DNA from: Adlercreutzia murintestinalis
GTDB taxonomy: Bacteria; Actinomycetota; Coriobacteriia; Coriobacteriales; Eggerthellaceae
Length of the DNA: 64,000 nucleotides
NCBI RefSeq assembly: GCF_943192905.1
Contig: NZ_CALPCC010000009.1
Location: 25,188-89,187 of the forward strand
Direction: 5' to 3'
The notes below the pieces were generated by a model. The model was given only the letters and a program-made list of their open reading frames with translations. It was not told where the DNA came from and did not search any database. Every line of letters begins with the position of its first letter. Position 1 is the stretch's first letter. Below, piece by piece: positions 27,787-36,461 of the stretch. Position numbers and translations under genes: made by a program.

Positions 27787-28914
27787 GTGCGAAGTTTCGA
27801 CAGGATTATATTAGGAGCCGGCCTCTACGGCTTATACGCTGCGGTGCAGAGCGCTCAGCAAGGTTGCTCTGTGCTGGTGCTGGAATGCGATGAGGCGCCG
27901 TTCACGCGGGCGACCTATGTGAACCAAGCCCGTGTGCATCAGGGCTACCATTACCCCCGTTCGCTGTATACAGCCACGAGATCGGCGGGCTATTTCAGGC
28001 GTTTCAGCGAGGACTATGGATTCTGCATCAACGATTCCTTTGAGCAAATCTATGCCACGTCCTCTGCCATGTCTTGGTCGGACGCACAGCAGTTCCAGGA
28101 TTTCTGCCGAGCCGCGGACATCCCCTGTGAAGAAGTGGACTCGGACAGGTTTTTCAAAACGGGCATGTGCGACGGGGCGTTCAAGACCCAGGAATACACC
28201 TATGATGCGATGCTGCTGAAAGACCATTTCCTCGAAGAGCTTAAAGGGATGTCTGGGATTGACGTGAGGTACGATTCAAGGACGCGGGCTATTCGGAAGG
28301 ATGGCGACAGGTTCGTCATCGAGTTAGAGAGCAGGGAAGTGGTTGAAACGGGCTTCCTTATCAACACCACCTATGCCTCGGTCAATCAGGTGCTCGACCT
28401 GCTTGGGCTCGACCTGTTCAAGATCAAGTATGAGCTCTGCGAGATAACCCTCTGCGAGCCCAGCGATGAGCTGCGGGGGTATGGGCTGACGGTCATGGAC
28501 GGCCCTTTCTTCTCCATCATGCCCTTCGGGAAGACGGGTCTCCATTCTTTGACGTCGGTCTCGTTCACGCCCCATGAGGCCTCCTATGCGGCATTACCCA
28601 CATTCCGCTGCCAAGATGAGGTGGGTACCTACTGTTCTCCCCACCATTTGGGGAATTGCGATGCTTGCCCAGCGCGACCGACCAGCGCATTCCCGTTCAT
28701 GGCCAATCTGGCCCGGAAATACCTGCTTGATCGCTATGGGTTCACCTACAAGGGATCTTTGTATTCGATGAAGCCGATCCTGAAGAGCTCGGAGATCGAT
28801 GATTCCCGCCCCACGGTGATACGAGTGCATTCGGAGGACCCCACGCTGGTCTCGGTCCTCTCGGGAAAGATCAATACGATCTACGACATGGATGAGGTGT
28901 TGGGTTGTGACTGA
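27787..28914 (+). CDS. FAD-dependent oxidoreductase
   Basis: A 375-residue protein with an N-terminal dinucleotide-binding motif (IILGAGLYGLYAA, residues 7-19) and the DAO-type fold. A second conserved strand reads LVLECDEAPF, and the NQARVHQGYHYPRS segment is characteristic of FAD proteins found in polysaccharide clusters. GTG 27787 is the start; the ATG two bases earlier is out of frame. It opens a GC-rich four-gene unit with two GT2 genes and an epimerase. It probably oxidises a sugar or lipid-linked intermediate; the substrate is not known. Confidence 0.8.
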   Translation: MRSFDRIILGAGLYGLYAAVQSAQQGCSVLVLECDEAPFTRATYVNQARVHQGYHYPRSLYTATRSAGYFRRFSEDYGFCINDSFEQIYATSSAMSWSDAQQFQDFCRAADIPCEEVDSDRFFKTGMCDGAFKTQEYTYDAMLLKDHFLEELKGMSGIDVRYDSRTRAIRKDGDRFVIELESREVVETGFLINTTYASVNQVLDLLGLDLFKIKYELCEITLCEPSDELRGYGLTVMDGPFFSIMPFGKTGLHSLTSVSFTPHEASYAALPTFRCQDEVGTYCSPHHLGNCDACPARPTSAFPFMANLARKYLLDRYGFTYKGSLYSMKPILKSSEIDDSRPTVIRVHSEDPTLVSVLSGKINTIYDMDEVLGCD

Positions 28915-29845
28915 TGCTGTGCAGGCGTTCGTTTCGGCTGTGGTGTATGTGCGCAACGACGAGGCGGGTATCTATGGATTCTTGAAGTGGCTTGGTCCGG
29001 CTTTGGAAGAGCGCTTCTTCCAGGTTGAGGTGGTCTGTGTCGACGATGCTTCTGCGGATGGCAGTGCCGACGAGATCCGGCGTGCGGCAGCAGAGCTGCC
29101 GGGGGTGACGCTGACGATTATCCATATGGGGTATCACCATGGGCGGGAAGCCGCTATGCGGGCTGGGGATGACCTGGCTATCGGGGATTATGTGTTCGAA
29201 TTCGACCGGGCGGTGCCTGAATTCCCGCTTTCAGCGCTCGATGAGGCGTTTAAGACCATGATGGAGGGATATGACATCGTCGGCGTCGCTCCGCGGGGAC
29301 GGCGGCGCTTCACGTCGAAGCTGTTCTATAAGGTGATCAATCACTCTGCGGGTGTCGCTAATGATCTTGATACCGAGACATTTCGGATCCTGAGCCGGCG
29401 AGCTCTCAATCGTATTCAGAGCACCAGTCAGGCTTTCCCCTACAGAAAAGCCCTGTATGCGAATTCTGGTTTGCCCCAGGCAACAGTCTCATATGAAATA
29501 TGCGATGGGGGGGGTCGGAGCGAAAAACGGGATGCGGAGGATGGTCGATACCGGTTGCGCATTGCTGTGGATGCCCTGGTCCTGTTCACGCAGACCGGCT
29601 ATAAGGTGGCGCTCGGCTTCTCCTTCTTCATGATGGCGGTGGCGCTGTTCATGATCGTCTATTCCTTTGTCTCCTATTTCGCAGGCATCACGGTGTCGGG
29701 CTGGATGACGACGGTCCTCTTCATGGCATTCGCGTTCTTCGGCCTGTTCGGAATATTGGCTATCGTGTTGAAGTACCTGCAGATCATCGTCGATCTGGTA
29801 TTCAAGAAGAAGGCGTACATCTTCGAGGGCATCGAGCGGAATTAG
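28907..29845 (+). CDS. Membrane-anchored glycosyltransferase family 2
   Basis: A GT-A domain (FVSAVVYVRNDEAGIYGFL, VVCVDDASADGSADE, VFEFDRAVPE in place of the DxD) is followed by two C-terminal membrane helices at about residues 232-290, as in polyisoprenyl-phosphate glycosyltransferases. GTG 28907 overlaps the upstream stop (GTGACTGA) and is preferred; an in-frame ATG at 28892 would overlap by 23 bases. A run of eight G at 29507-29514 lies in frame within the GT region. It likely forms a lipid-phosphate sugar or extends the repeat unit. Confidence 0.83.
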   Translation: MTDAVQAFVSAVVYVRNDEAGIYGFLKWLGPALEERFFQVEVVCVDDASADGSADEIRRAAAELPGVTLTIIHMGYHHGREAAMRAGDDLAIGDYVFEFDRAVPEFPLSALDEAFKTMMEGYDIVGVAPRGRRRFTSKLFYKVINHSAGVANDLDTETFRILSRRALNRIQSTSQAFPYRKALYANSGLPQATVSYEICDGGGRSEKRDAEDGRYRLRIAVDALVLFTQTGYKVALGFSFFMMAVALFMIVYSFVSYFAGITVSGWMTTVLFMAFAFFGLFGILAIVLKYLQIIVDLVFKKKAYIFEGIERN

Positions 29846-29856
29846 AAAGGGTGGCG

Positions 29857-30612
29857 ATGGAGGAGAGCCGCGACAGCGCTTGGGTCGAGATCCTTTCCCC
29901 GGTGCGCAATGAAGAGGGGCGCCTTGAGGAGGGAATAGAGAAGACGGTCGGATTCTTGGAGCCTGCCCATGCGGGCGAGTATCGGCTCACGATCGTCGAC
30001 AACGATTCCCATGACGGCACGCAGCGGATCGCTGAGCAGCTCTGCGAGAAGCATCCGCAGGTCTCCTATCTCAGGATCGACCGAAGGGGGGTCGGGGCGG
30101 CGGTCCGGGCGGGTGTGGCGCAGAGCCGATGCCCTGTGGTGGGCTATATGGATATAGATCTTGCCACGGATCTGCGGCACGTGGATGAAGTGCTCGATCT
30201 GTTCCGGGAGCGCCCCGACCTGGAGATGGTGAATGGGTCGCGCTGGGCCCGGGGGTATGGCGCCACGGGCAGGGGCTTGAAGAGGACCATCACCTCCATG
30301 GGTCTGACGGCGGTGCTCAAAGTTGCGCTAGGGATGGAGGCGTCTGATGCGATTTGCGGCTTCAAGTTCTTCCGGCGCGAGATAGCCGAGGCGCTGATCG
30401 ATGCGGCGGATCGTGATGAAGATGGGTGGTTCTTCATCATCGAGATGCTGCTGTTGGCCGAGCGCGGGGGCGTGAGGATCCATGAGCTGCCGGTGGTATG
30501 GAGAGATGACGGCCATTCGTCGGTGGAGGTGGGATCGGTGATCCGTAGCTATCTGACCCAGATCGCGAAGCTGCGAAAGCGTTTCGGCCTGCGTGCGGCG
30601 AGCGGTGAGTGA
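29857..30612 (+). CDS. Glycosyltransferase family 2 (DPM1-like)
   Basis: A 251-residue GT-A enzyme without membrane helices. It has ILSPVRNEEGRLEEGI, LTIVDNDSHDGT, VGYMDIDLATD (the DxD site) and NGSRWARGYG, with DAICGFKFFRREI further on. This is the layout of dolichyl-phosphate mannose synthase relatives. ATG 29857 is chosen over GTG 29851 because the AGAAAGG ribosome site is better spaced from it. The upstream gene encodes a membrane-anchored GT2, so the two may act in sequence. Confidence 0.83.
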   Translation: MEESRDSAWVEILSPVRNEEGRLEEGIEKTVGFLEPAHAGEYRLTIVDNDSHDGTQRIAEQLCEKHPQVSYLRIDRRGVGAAVRAGVAQSRCPVVGYMDIDLATDLRHVDEVLDLFRERPDLEMVNGSRWARGYGATGRGLKRTITSMGLTAVLKVALGMEASDAICGFKFFRREIAEALIDAADRDEDGWFFIIEMLLLAERGGVRIHELPVVWRDDGHSSVEVGSVIRSYLTQIAKLRKRFGLRAASGE

Positions 30613-30631
30613 AGAGGGAGGGGAGGTTCTT

Positions 30632-31543
30632 TTGGGTGCACAGGTGCTTGTCGGTTCGACGGGGCTCGTTGGACAGAATCTCCTCCGTTCACGGGATTTC
30701 GATCTCGCTGTGCATTCGACCGATGTGGACCGGGCTTTCGGGGCTGATCGCTCGCTCGTGGTGTATGCGGGCGTGCCGGGGACCAAGCATCTGGTCAACC
30801 GTGACCCCGAGAGCGACTTGCGGATCATCCTTGATGCGAGGGAGAATCTGCGCCGTATAGGGGCAGAGAAGGTGGTGCTGATATCCACGGTCGATGTGTA
30901 CGGGGATTCTCGGGGAAAGACGGAAGACGACGAGCCGGGTGGTGGGGGCCTGACGCGGTACGGCGAGCATCGCCTGCGCTTGGAAGGGTGGGTCCGGGAA
31001 GATTTCCCCGATGCGCTGATCGTGCGGCTGCCGGCCATCTACGGCGTGGGCCTGAAGAAGAATTTCGTGCATGACGTGATGCACCCTGCGCCGCCGCTGT
31101 TGGCAGAGGAGGCCTATCGCCGTTTGTCGCGATCGGCGCCTCTCGTGGAGCAGGGGTATGCGCCAGCAGCGAACGGCTTCTTCGTGCTGCGCAGCGATCG
31201 GGCGGAATCGCTGGACGCATGGTTCGCAGACCAAGGGTTCAATGCGCTGAGTTACACGGATAGCCGATCGCGCTTCCAGTTCTATCCTCTGGATCGCTTG
31301 TGGGACGACATCACGGCAACTTTGGAGGGCGATGTTCGGCTGCTCAACATCGCGGTGCCCCCTGTTTCTGCCGGCGAAGCCTACGAATGCATCTTCGGCA
31401 AAGCATGGACCAACCACCGGGATGCGCCGCCAGCCGACTACGACATGAGGAGCATTCATTATCCGGAAAGAGACGGATCACCAGGATACCTTTGCACCAA
31501 AGAAGAAGAACTGCAGGCATTGAGAAGGTTCGTTCTAGGCTGA
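30632..31543 (+). CDS. NAD-dependent epimerase/dehydratase-like protein
   Basis: A short-chain-type extended Rossmann protein. The cofactor motif is VLVGSTGLVGQNLL at the N-terminus, then VVLISTVDVYGDS (the catalytic Ser/Thr strand). The usual Tyr-x3-Lys appears as YGEHR, with His-Arg in place of the Lys region, so activity may be altered. TTG 30632 is preferred because GGGAGG lies about 7 bases upstream; GTG 30605 is an alternative that overlaps the GT2 gene. It closes the GC-rich four-gene unit and probably modifies a nucleotide sugar. Confidence 0.72.
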   Translation: MGAQVLVGSTGLVGQNLLRSRDFDLAVHSTDVDRAFGADRSLVVYAGVPGTKHLVNRDPESDLRIILDARENLRRIGAEKVVLISTVDVYGDSRGKTEDDEPGGGGLTRYGEHRLRLEGWVREDFPDALIVRLPAIYGVGLKKNFVHDVMHPAPPLLAEEAYRRLSRSAPLVEQGYAPAANGFFVLRSDRAESLDAWFADQGFNALSYTDSRSRFQFYPLDRLWDDITATLEGDVRLLNIAVPPVSAGEAYECIFGKAWTNHRDAPPADYDMRSIHYPERDGSPGYLCTKEEELQALRRFVLG

Positions 31544-31569
31544 CAGCTGCGAGATGGGGGAATGCATCG

Positions 31570-32043
31570 CTATCGGGGTTTAGCTAAGGAATACCCCGCT
31601 GAAGCATTCTTCACGGTCGCGTCGATCATGATCGATATCCCGAAGCAGAGGGCCAGCGAAAGCAGAGGGTTGAGCGTAAGGCTAAGGACAGATTTGAGGT
31701 ATTTGATCACCAGTTGATGGATCAAGAACAGCTGCATGCTGATGTCGCCGAGGTAAACGAGGGTCTTGCAGCGGAGGATGCGCGATGCGAGCGACGGAAG
31801 CGCGGAATGGCGGGGGGGGGGTCTCAAGGCTATAGGCGGATGCGACCAGGAGCAAAGAGGGGACGCACTACATACTGCCTTGCCCTTGGAGGAAAGGAAT
31901 GTCAGGAACCCGGATAGGGATATGAACAGGGAAACACCTAGCGTGCCCAATCCGCTGGGTAGCCAGCTTCCCAGGAAGGAACAATGAGACAACATGATGG
32001 CGATGATCGCCAACGCACGCAGGGATTGAAGCGATTTGATCAT
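31570..32043 (-). pseudogene. Acyltransferase family 3 relic with C10 tract
   Basis: The frame starts like an OafA/WecH-type membrane acyltransferase (LRALAIIAIMLSH, then LFISLSGFL) and ends like one (LVYLGDISMQLFLIHQLVI). The whole is only 157 residues, against about 330-380 for the family, so the middle is deleted. The join region (about 31790-31900) reads as low-complexity sequence, and a run of ten C on the coding strand sits in it. A different frame upstream of the run also looks coding-like, so frame has shifted as well as sequence being lost. It would have O-acetylated the polysaccharide. Confidence 0.7.
31812..31821 (-). repeat. Homopolymer C10 (coding strand)
   Basis: Ten consecutive G on the plus strand, that is ten C in the coding direction of the broken acyltransferase. 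It is the longest single-base run I noticed in the window and is prone to slippage. Confidence 0.85.
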
Positions 32044-32234
32044 GCGGGTGGATCCTTACCGCGGTCCTTGGTATTGATATGCGATAGCACATCCGACTTT
32101 ATCAAAGATCCAATCCATTCCGGTAAGTTTTTCGAAAGGAGGAACTTTCGGAAATGGACTGATCTATTTAATGCATGGCCCGATGTTTTTCACTATTCTC
32201 TTAAGGTGACGCGAAAAAGAAAAGGGAGAGTTAG

Positions 32235-32579
32235 ATGCCGGGTAAAAAACCAGATATGGGAATAGGAACGGATTTTGCATGGAATCTTCTGAATGTAAGC
32301 GATTTTGAGACGTCGGTTGATTTGGTAGAGTTTGAAGAAAGCCTTGAGGAAAGCGGCTTTATAGAGTATTGCTCCGAGCATCTAGATTGCAATCAAGGAG
32401 AGCTTGCTGGCGGTACCCTTCACGACTGTTTGCGCATGTGGGTATATTGTTGTGAATGCGCAAAAGAAGCGCCACTGCCTTTTCCTGCTGACTTTGAGAA
32501 CGTTGCCGATGGTATGGGGTTTGATGGTTTCCTATCCTCTTATCGGGAGGGAGTGCCGCTAGAGGATATCTGCGCGTGA
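32235..32579 (+). CDS. Acidic hypothetical protein
   Basis: A 114-residue acidic protein rich in Glu, Asp and Cys (five Cys in residues 45-76, including YCCEC), without membrane segments. ATG 32235 follows GGGAGAG. No family is recognised. The PLD-like gene begins 19 bases after its stop, so the two probably form an operon, and this may be a regulator, adaptor or inhibitor of that protein. Its AT content marks the beginning of the accessory island. Confidence 0.6.
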   Translation: MPGKKPDMGIGTDFAWNLLNVSDFETSVDLVEFEESLEESGFIEYCSEHLDCNQGELAGGTLHDCLRMWVYCCECAKEAPLPFPADFENVADGMGFDGFLSSYREGVPLEDICA

Positions 32580-32598
32580 CAGCGGAACGGATTTGGAC

Positions 32599-33501
32599 AT
32601 GGCCGAAGTTGAAGTTGAACAGAAACTGTACTGCTGGGTCATCCAAAAAACGGAGAAGAACCCTTTTCCTCTGAAGGAGTATCGGGATAACCCCTTGCCG
32701 AATGCACTGGCACTCCTCCTGTATGCGGGGGGCTTTGAAGATAACCTCCTGGTCTCGCCGGGCTACCTTTCCACAACAGAAGCAAGGGTCGAGCATTTCT
32801 TCTCCTCGTTCGATGCGATGTTCAAACCGATTGTCGGCTCTATACCAACGGATCCCTATGTAGGGCTTTTGCATGGCATGGCAAACGGCGCTACCAAAAA
32901 AGCTTACGAGGCTTTATATCAAAAAGAATTGAGAGGGGGCAATCATGTGTTCCGTTTCGGCCCTATCATCGAGCTGGATGCAACGAAGCCCAATCACTCT
33001 AAAGTGGTCTTTTTTTATGAGCCTAAAAGCGGCACTATAGAACAGTGCTTGAAAAGATATTCTTGTCAGTATTTCAAGCAGGTTGCTGGCAAGCTTTCGC
33101 ATCTTGAGTTGATCGACGGGTTCTTAGACGATATAGATGTCTGCGCTGCTTCGATCGGGTCGAGCAATTTCTCTGACAGCACATATTTCGGTGGTGCGAA
33201 TAAGGCTTTCTCGTATGGCGAGACGGATACTTTACTTTTTGCAGCGGATGCATCTGATGCAAAAAGTCCCTATTCAGCCATCGTGAATTACTATGCGAGC
33301 CAAGACGGCAAAGCGGCACTCGACTCGATATATGATGACTGGACTCAAGGGGAACGGGATTGGTTCGATGAGAGGATGCAGATCCTGCAAGACGTGGTGT
33401 TGAGCGAGGCCATCTATTATCCTCGTGGAGAACAATCGGACCTCACGAGCTATTTGAAAGACCTGCTGCGCACATACCTCCTCGGCTGGGTTGGAGCATA
33501 G
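32599..33501 (+). CDS. Phospholipase D-like (HKD) domain protein
   Basis: A 300-residue soluble protein with one HKD-like half site. HSK is at about residues 133-135 (NHSKVVFFYEP), and IGSSNFS follows at about 186-192 with a Gly-Glu-Thr-Asp strand after it. A single half site is typical of PLD-family nucleases that dimerise, such as BfiI-type restriction enzymes. The N-terminal 110 residues are unrecognised. ATG 32599 is preferred over TTG 32593 on spacing from GGAACGGA. A nuclease or defence role is inferred from the fold motif and the island context only. Confidence 0.6.
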   Translation: MAEVEVEQKLYCWVIQKTEKNPFPLKEYRDNPLPNALALLLYAGGFEDNLLVSPGYLSTTEARVEHFFSSFDAMFKPIVGSIPTDPYVGLLHGMANGATKKAYEALYQKELRGGNHVFRFGPIIELDATKPNHSKVVFFYEPKSGTIEQCLKRYSCQYFKQVAGKLSHLELIDGFLDDIDVCAASIGSSNFSDSTYFGGANKAFSYGETDTLLFAADASDAKSPYSAIVNYYASQDGKAALDSIYDDWTQGERDWFDERMQILQDVVLSEAIYYPRGEQSDLTSYLKDLLRTYLLGWVGA

Positions 33502-33659
33502 TACGTTGCGTGGCAGTAGTTTGGTTTGGTGCAGGAAGATGGGGGATAAATTCCTTGTGAGTTCAACTTTTGCTTACGTTTTGCAGCCAGATATATCGCG
33601 CAACGGCATACGTGATGTTTTGTGCGGAGTTAGATTCTTGGTATTTGCGATTCGAACTG

Positions 33660-34325
33660 TTATAGCAGGCAAATGTCGATGGAATGTCCCCTTTTGTTGA
33701 GTTCTTTTGCAAGAGGAACCTGTATGTCTTCGATATCGTCTTCGAAGGGAATATAGATTAGGCCGTCAATATCTGAAGGAGGCTCCATTTCCTCCGCTTT
33801 GCTTAAAAGGATTGCGACATTTTCCCTTCCGAGTTTTGCAAGAAGCATTCCCATTTCAAGAACGACATTCTGCCTCGCGCGATATTTCTTTGCTGACTCC
33901 TGAGTTTTTGGATATCCCACATCGTCGGGAGTGGCCAAGACAATGCCAAAGCTTGTTTGCGGAATGTAGCTTTCTAGTTTCTCGATTATAGTTTTTCCAC
34001 TAGATTCAAGCTGATCAAGGATTATCGGATTCAAGTTCCAACGCCGTAGCATAGCTTCGAGCTGACCACGGGTTTTTTTATCGTGTCCGTATACGACAAA
34101 GACATTTTTGCTACAAGCATCAGGATGATCTTCTGCTCGTTGGAGCAAGGTTCTTACTTCGTCGGTATTCTTTCCTTGTATTGAATATGCTCCCGTATCA
34201 AAAGAGTTGATAATACAGCCGTTTCGAAGTTCGATCCTGTAACCGAGATCATTTCCTAGTCGGCTTTCTTTTGTAATTGCGAATCCATTGGCATCGATGA
34301 GTTTCTTAATCTCTTCTTTATGCAT
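33660..34325 (-). CDS. TIR-like predicted nucleotide-binding protein (CAP12/PCTIR type)
   Basis: A 221-residue protein with an N-terminal beta-rich region (residues 1-70, containing NSFDTGAYSIQGKN) and a C-terminal TIR-like domain. That domain shows VFVVYGHD at 76-82, QLEAMLRRWNLNPIIL, GKTIIEKLE, the VLATPDDVG loop and RARQNVVLEMGMLL with the likely catalytic E157, then PSDIDGLIYI. Relatives act as NADases in CBASS and other anti-phage systems. ATG 34325 is chosen because AGGAG lies 8 bases before it; 25 extra in-frame residues upstream lack a ribosome site. No cyclase is visible nearby, so the trigger is unknown. Confidence 0.8.
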   Translation of the reverse strand: MHKEEIKKLIDANGFAITKESRLGNDLGYRIELRNGCIINSFDTGAYSIQGKNTDEVRTLLQRAEDHPDACSKNVFVVYGHDKKTRGQLEAMLRRWNLNPIILDQLESSGKTIIEKLESYIPQTSFGIVLATPDDVGYPKTQESAKKYRARQNVVLEMGMLLAKLGRENVAILLSKAEEMEPPSDIDGLIYIPFEDDIEDIQVPLAKELNKRGHSIDICLL

Positions 34326-34670
34326 GGAAACTCCTATGAAGACGCTTAGCATTAATAATGGAATTATACCTATTGGTGCCTCTAAACCTGTCTTATTCAC
34401 GGTAACTAACCGATTTCTTGAATGTATGTGCCTTTTAATCTTATTAGTAGCAAGACCGATTCGTTTGTTGTGCGGCGGTTTTATAACTGAAAGGGAAGTA
34501 CGGTTTCGAGTACAGCTATGATCGATGAATGCGCTTCTATTGAAGAGGACGCGTTTGGCGCGATCCTTTCGGGAAAGGTAATCTGGGTTTCAAAAGAGCT
34601 TGTACGGCGGCATCTCAAATATTTGCTATGATTGCTCTGGTATTGCAAAAGTAACGGAGAAGGTGTGTTG
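34326..34670. other. 345-bp divergent intergenic region
   Basis: This lies between the TIR gene (minus) and the sce7726-like gene (plus) and should hold both promoters. A 37-codon frame (34518-34631) is present without a ribosome site and is not called. No clear promoter pair was found. Confidence 0.4.
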
Positions 34671-35513
34671 ATGGAGACGAGTTGTCTTAATATGCTTTTC
34701 TCGAAGCGTTCCATGATGCAGCTTGCCGATAGCGGAACTTGTGAGGCATTTTGTGAGGCAGTGGTCCGTTTTGTAGGCCGGCGCAAATGCATAACAAATG
34801 GTGAGGCTTTGTCAAATGTCTTTTCGTATATGAAAAGACATTATCGGAACGAATATGTGTACAAGAGCCTTCTTCTGAAAAAGATTGTTTATGGTCGACA
34901 TAGTCCGCATACAACTTCGGCGTTATGCGAACTTCCGGTAGGTGGTTCCATTGCAGATTTCGTACTTATTAATGGCAAGGCATGCGTGTATGAGATCAAG
35001 ACAGATTTAGACAATTTGGTTAGGCTTGAAGCGCAAATACAAGATTACTACCGTGCTTTTCGTTTCGTGTCGGTGGTTTGCTCAGAGGGAATGTCTAAAA
35101 GCCTTTCGAAGTTTTTGGAAGACTCTCCGGTTGGGCTAATGGTCTTAACTAGGAATCTGACATTTAGAACATTAAAAGAGCCTGTTTGTTGCGATACTGG
35201 AATAGATTCATTTGTGCAGTTTGATCTTCTCAGGAAAAGTGAGCGAGAGGATGTTATTCTTCAATGTGGCGGGATCCTACCAGAGACGACGCAAGTTCAA
35301 TATTATTCTGCATGTCTTAAGGCATTCAAGAAGCTAAATCCCGAACATCGGATGGCAGCTTTCGAAGGGACCCTGAAGAAGAGAGGGGATTTTATTGACC
35401 AAGAAGCTCTTTTGCTTTATCCGGAGGAATTTAGATTAATTGCATACAATCACGGGGCAAACGTTCGGCAGGCTATGCAACTCCAGCAGTTTTCGCGGTC
35501 GTTATATCGGTAG
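34671..35513 (+). CDS. sce7726-like protein, PD-(D/E)XK nuclease fold likely
   Basis: A 280-residue soluble protein and first gene of a three-gene operon. After a helical N-terminus with RNEYVYKSLLLKK, residues 94-110 read IADFVLINGKACVYEIK, which gives the D96...E108-x-K110 arrangement of PD-(D/E)XK nucleases. LDNLVRLEAQIQDYYRAF follows. This matches my memory of the sce7726 family, usually encoded beside sce7725. ATG 34671 follows GGAGAAGG. The adjacent gene starts 12 bases after the stop. Nuclease activity is inferred from the motif; the target is unknown. Confidence 0.72.
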   Translation: METSCLNMLFSKRSMMQLADSGTCEAFCEAVVRFVGRRKCITNGEALSNVFSYMKRHYRNEYVYKSLLLKKIVYGRHSPHTTSALCELPVGGSIADFVLINGKACVYEIKTDLDNLVRLEAQIQDYYRAFRFVSVVCSEGMSKSLSKFLEDSPVGLMVLTRNLTFRTLKEPVCCDTGIDSFVQFDLLRKSEREDVILQCGGILPETTQVQYYSACLKAFKKLNPEHRMAAFEGTLKKRGDFIDQEALLLYPEEFRLIAYNHGANVRQAMQLQQFSRSLYR

Positions 35514-35525
35514 TTGGAGGTTGGG

Positions 35526-36461
35526 ATGTATTTTCCTTTCTTAAGAGGACGCCAAAATGAGCTTTTGGCCATTCGTGAACTGCAAAGCAAAGGTAGATTA
35601 AGTCGAGTTACTCCTATTATCGAGCCTGTAAAAGCCTCATCAACTCTCCTATCGGTTCTTGAGCAATTTCGCCAAGATGAGAAAGAAATCATTTTGGTTT
35701 GTAGTCCTACTGTTGGTTCTTTCGAAAAGGAGCTAAATCAAGATTTTGAATATCGAGATAAATTCAACAACGTGATTGCAAACAGTATGAATCTCGTCAA
35801 CCTGTACCTTTGCGGGCAGGGCCTTGATGATGCGGAAGTCTTTATGGTTGCCCATGATGATGCCTCTAGGGCATATTTACTTACGGCAGATAACAGACGC
35901 ATATATGAGAAGGCGTGTGATAGGGTTTTTCCTCGATATACGCTAGTTTCAGATTCCAAACAGCGCATTCGTCGAAAAGCGCGCGGGGACCGAATAACAT
36001 TGGAATCGGCATTTAAGCCCCAGCCAAGGAATATTGATTATCGGGCACATGAAGATGATTTTTTGACCGAAGAACTCTTTTACTATTCGCAGGATGGTTT
36101 TTGTGGCTTTTCCGATTTTTCAGTGATAGGCGAAGAATACAATGAGGGTGGTTTTTTGCCCAAAGTGGTTGCACTTCATCTTGTGTATCTAAATGAAGAA
36201 AATGAGCAGTTGCGTATCAGGCACTTTACTTCGTCGGATAATGTGATCGGATCTGATATTGGCAGGAAATATCATGATGCTCTGGGCAGCCTATTAAAGT
36301 GGGCCGAGAAAAATGCCAGCCTACTCAGACCGACATGTGCCCTTGAAGAGATGAATGAGATATTTAAGGCAGAACGCTTTCCGGGGTTAGGTGTTGCAAA
36401 AAAGCTAGCCATAATGCATCACCTTGAGATGGTAAATATTTTGCTAGAGGAGCGGAAATGA
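35526..36461 (+). CDS. sce7725-like / phage Beta-protein-like protein
   Basis: A 311-residue soluble protein beginning MYFPFLRGRQNELLAIREL and continuing VTPIIEPVKAS. This is the hallmark start of sce7725 proteins, related to the phage Beta protein family, which has no firmly known activity. The rest has a predicted alpha/beta-barrel-like alternation. ATG 35526 follows TTGGAGG and is preferred over the in-frame TTG 35514. It overlaps the next gene by ATGA. It is the middle member of the three-gene operon and is likely a partner of the nuclease-like protein. Confidence 0.72.
   Translation: MYFPFLRGRQNELLAIRELQSKGRLSRVTPIIEPVKASSTLLSVLEQFRQDEKEIILVCSPTVGSFEKELNQDFEYRDKFNNVIANSMNLVNLYLCGQGLDDAEVFMVAHDDASRAYLLTADNRRIYEKACDRVFPRYTLVSDSKQRIRRKARGDRITLESAFKPQPRNIDYRAHEDDFLTEELFYYSQDGFCGFSDFSVIGEEYNEGGFLPKVVALHLVYLNEENEQLRIRHFTSSDNVIGSDIGRKYHDALGSLLKWAEKNASLLRPTCALEEMNEIFKAERFPGLGVAKKLAIMHHLEMVNILLEERK

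Noticed and set aside
34518..34631. 37-codon frame upstream of the sce7726-like gene
   Set aside because: No ribosome site at a useful distance, and too short to support without conservation data.
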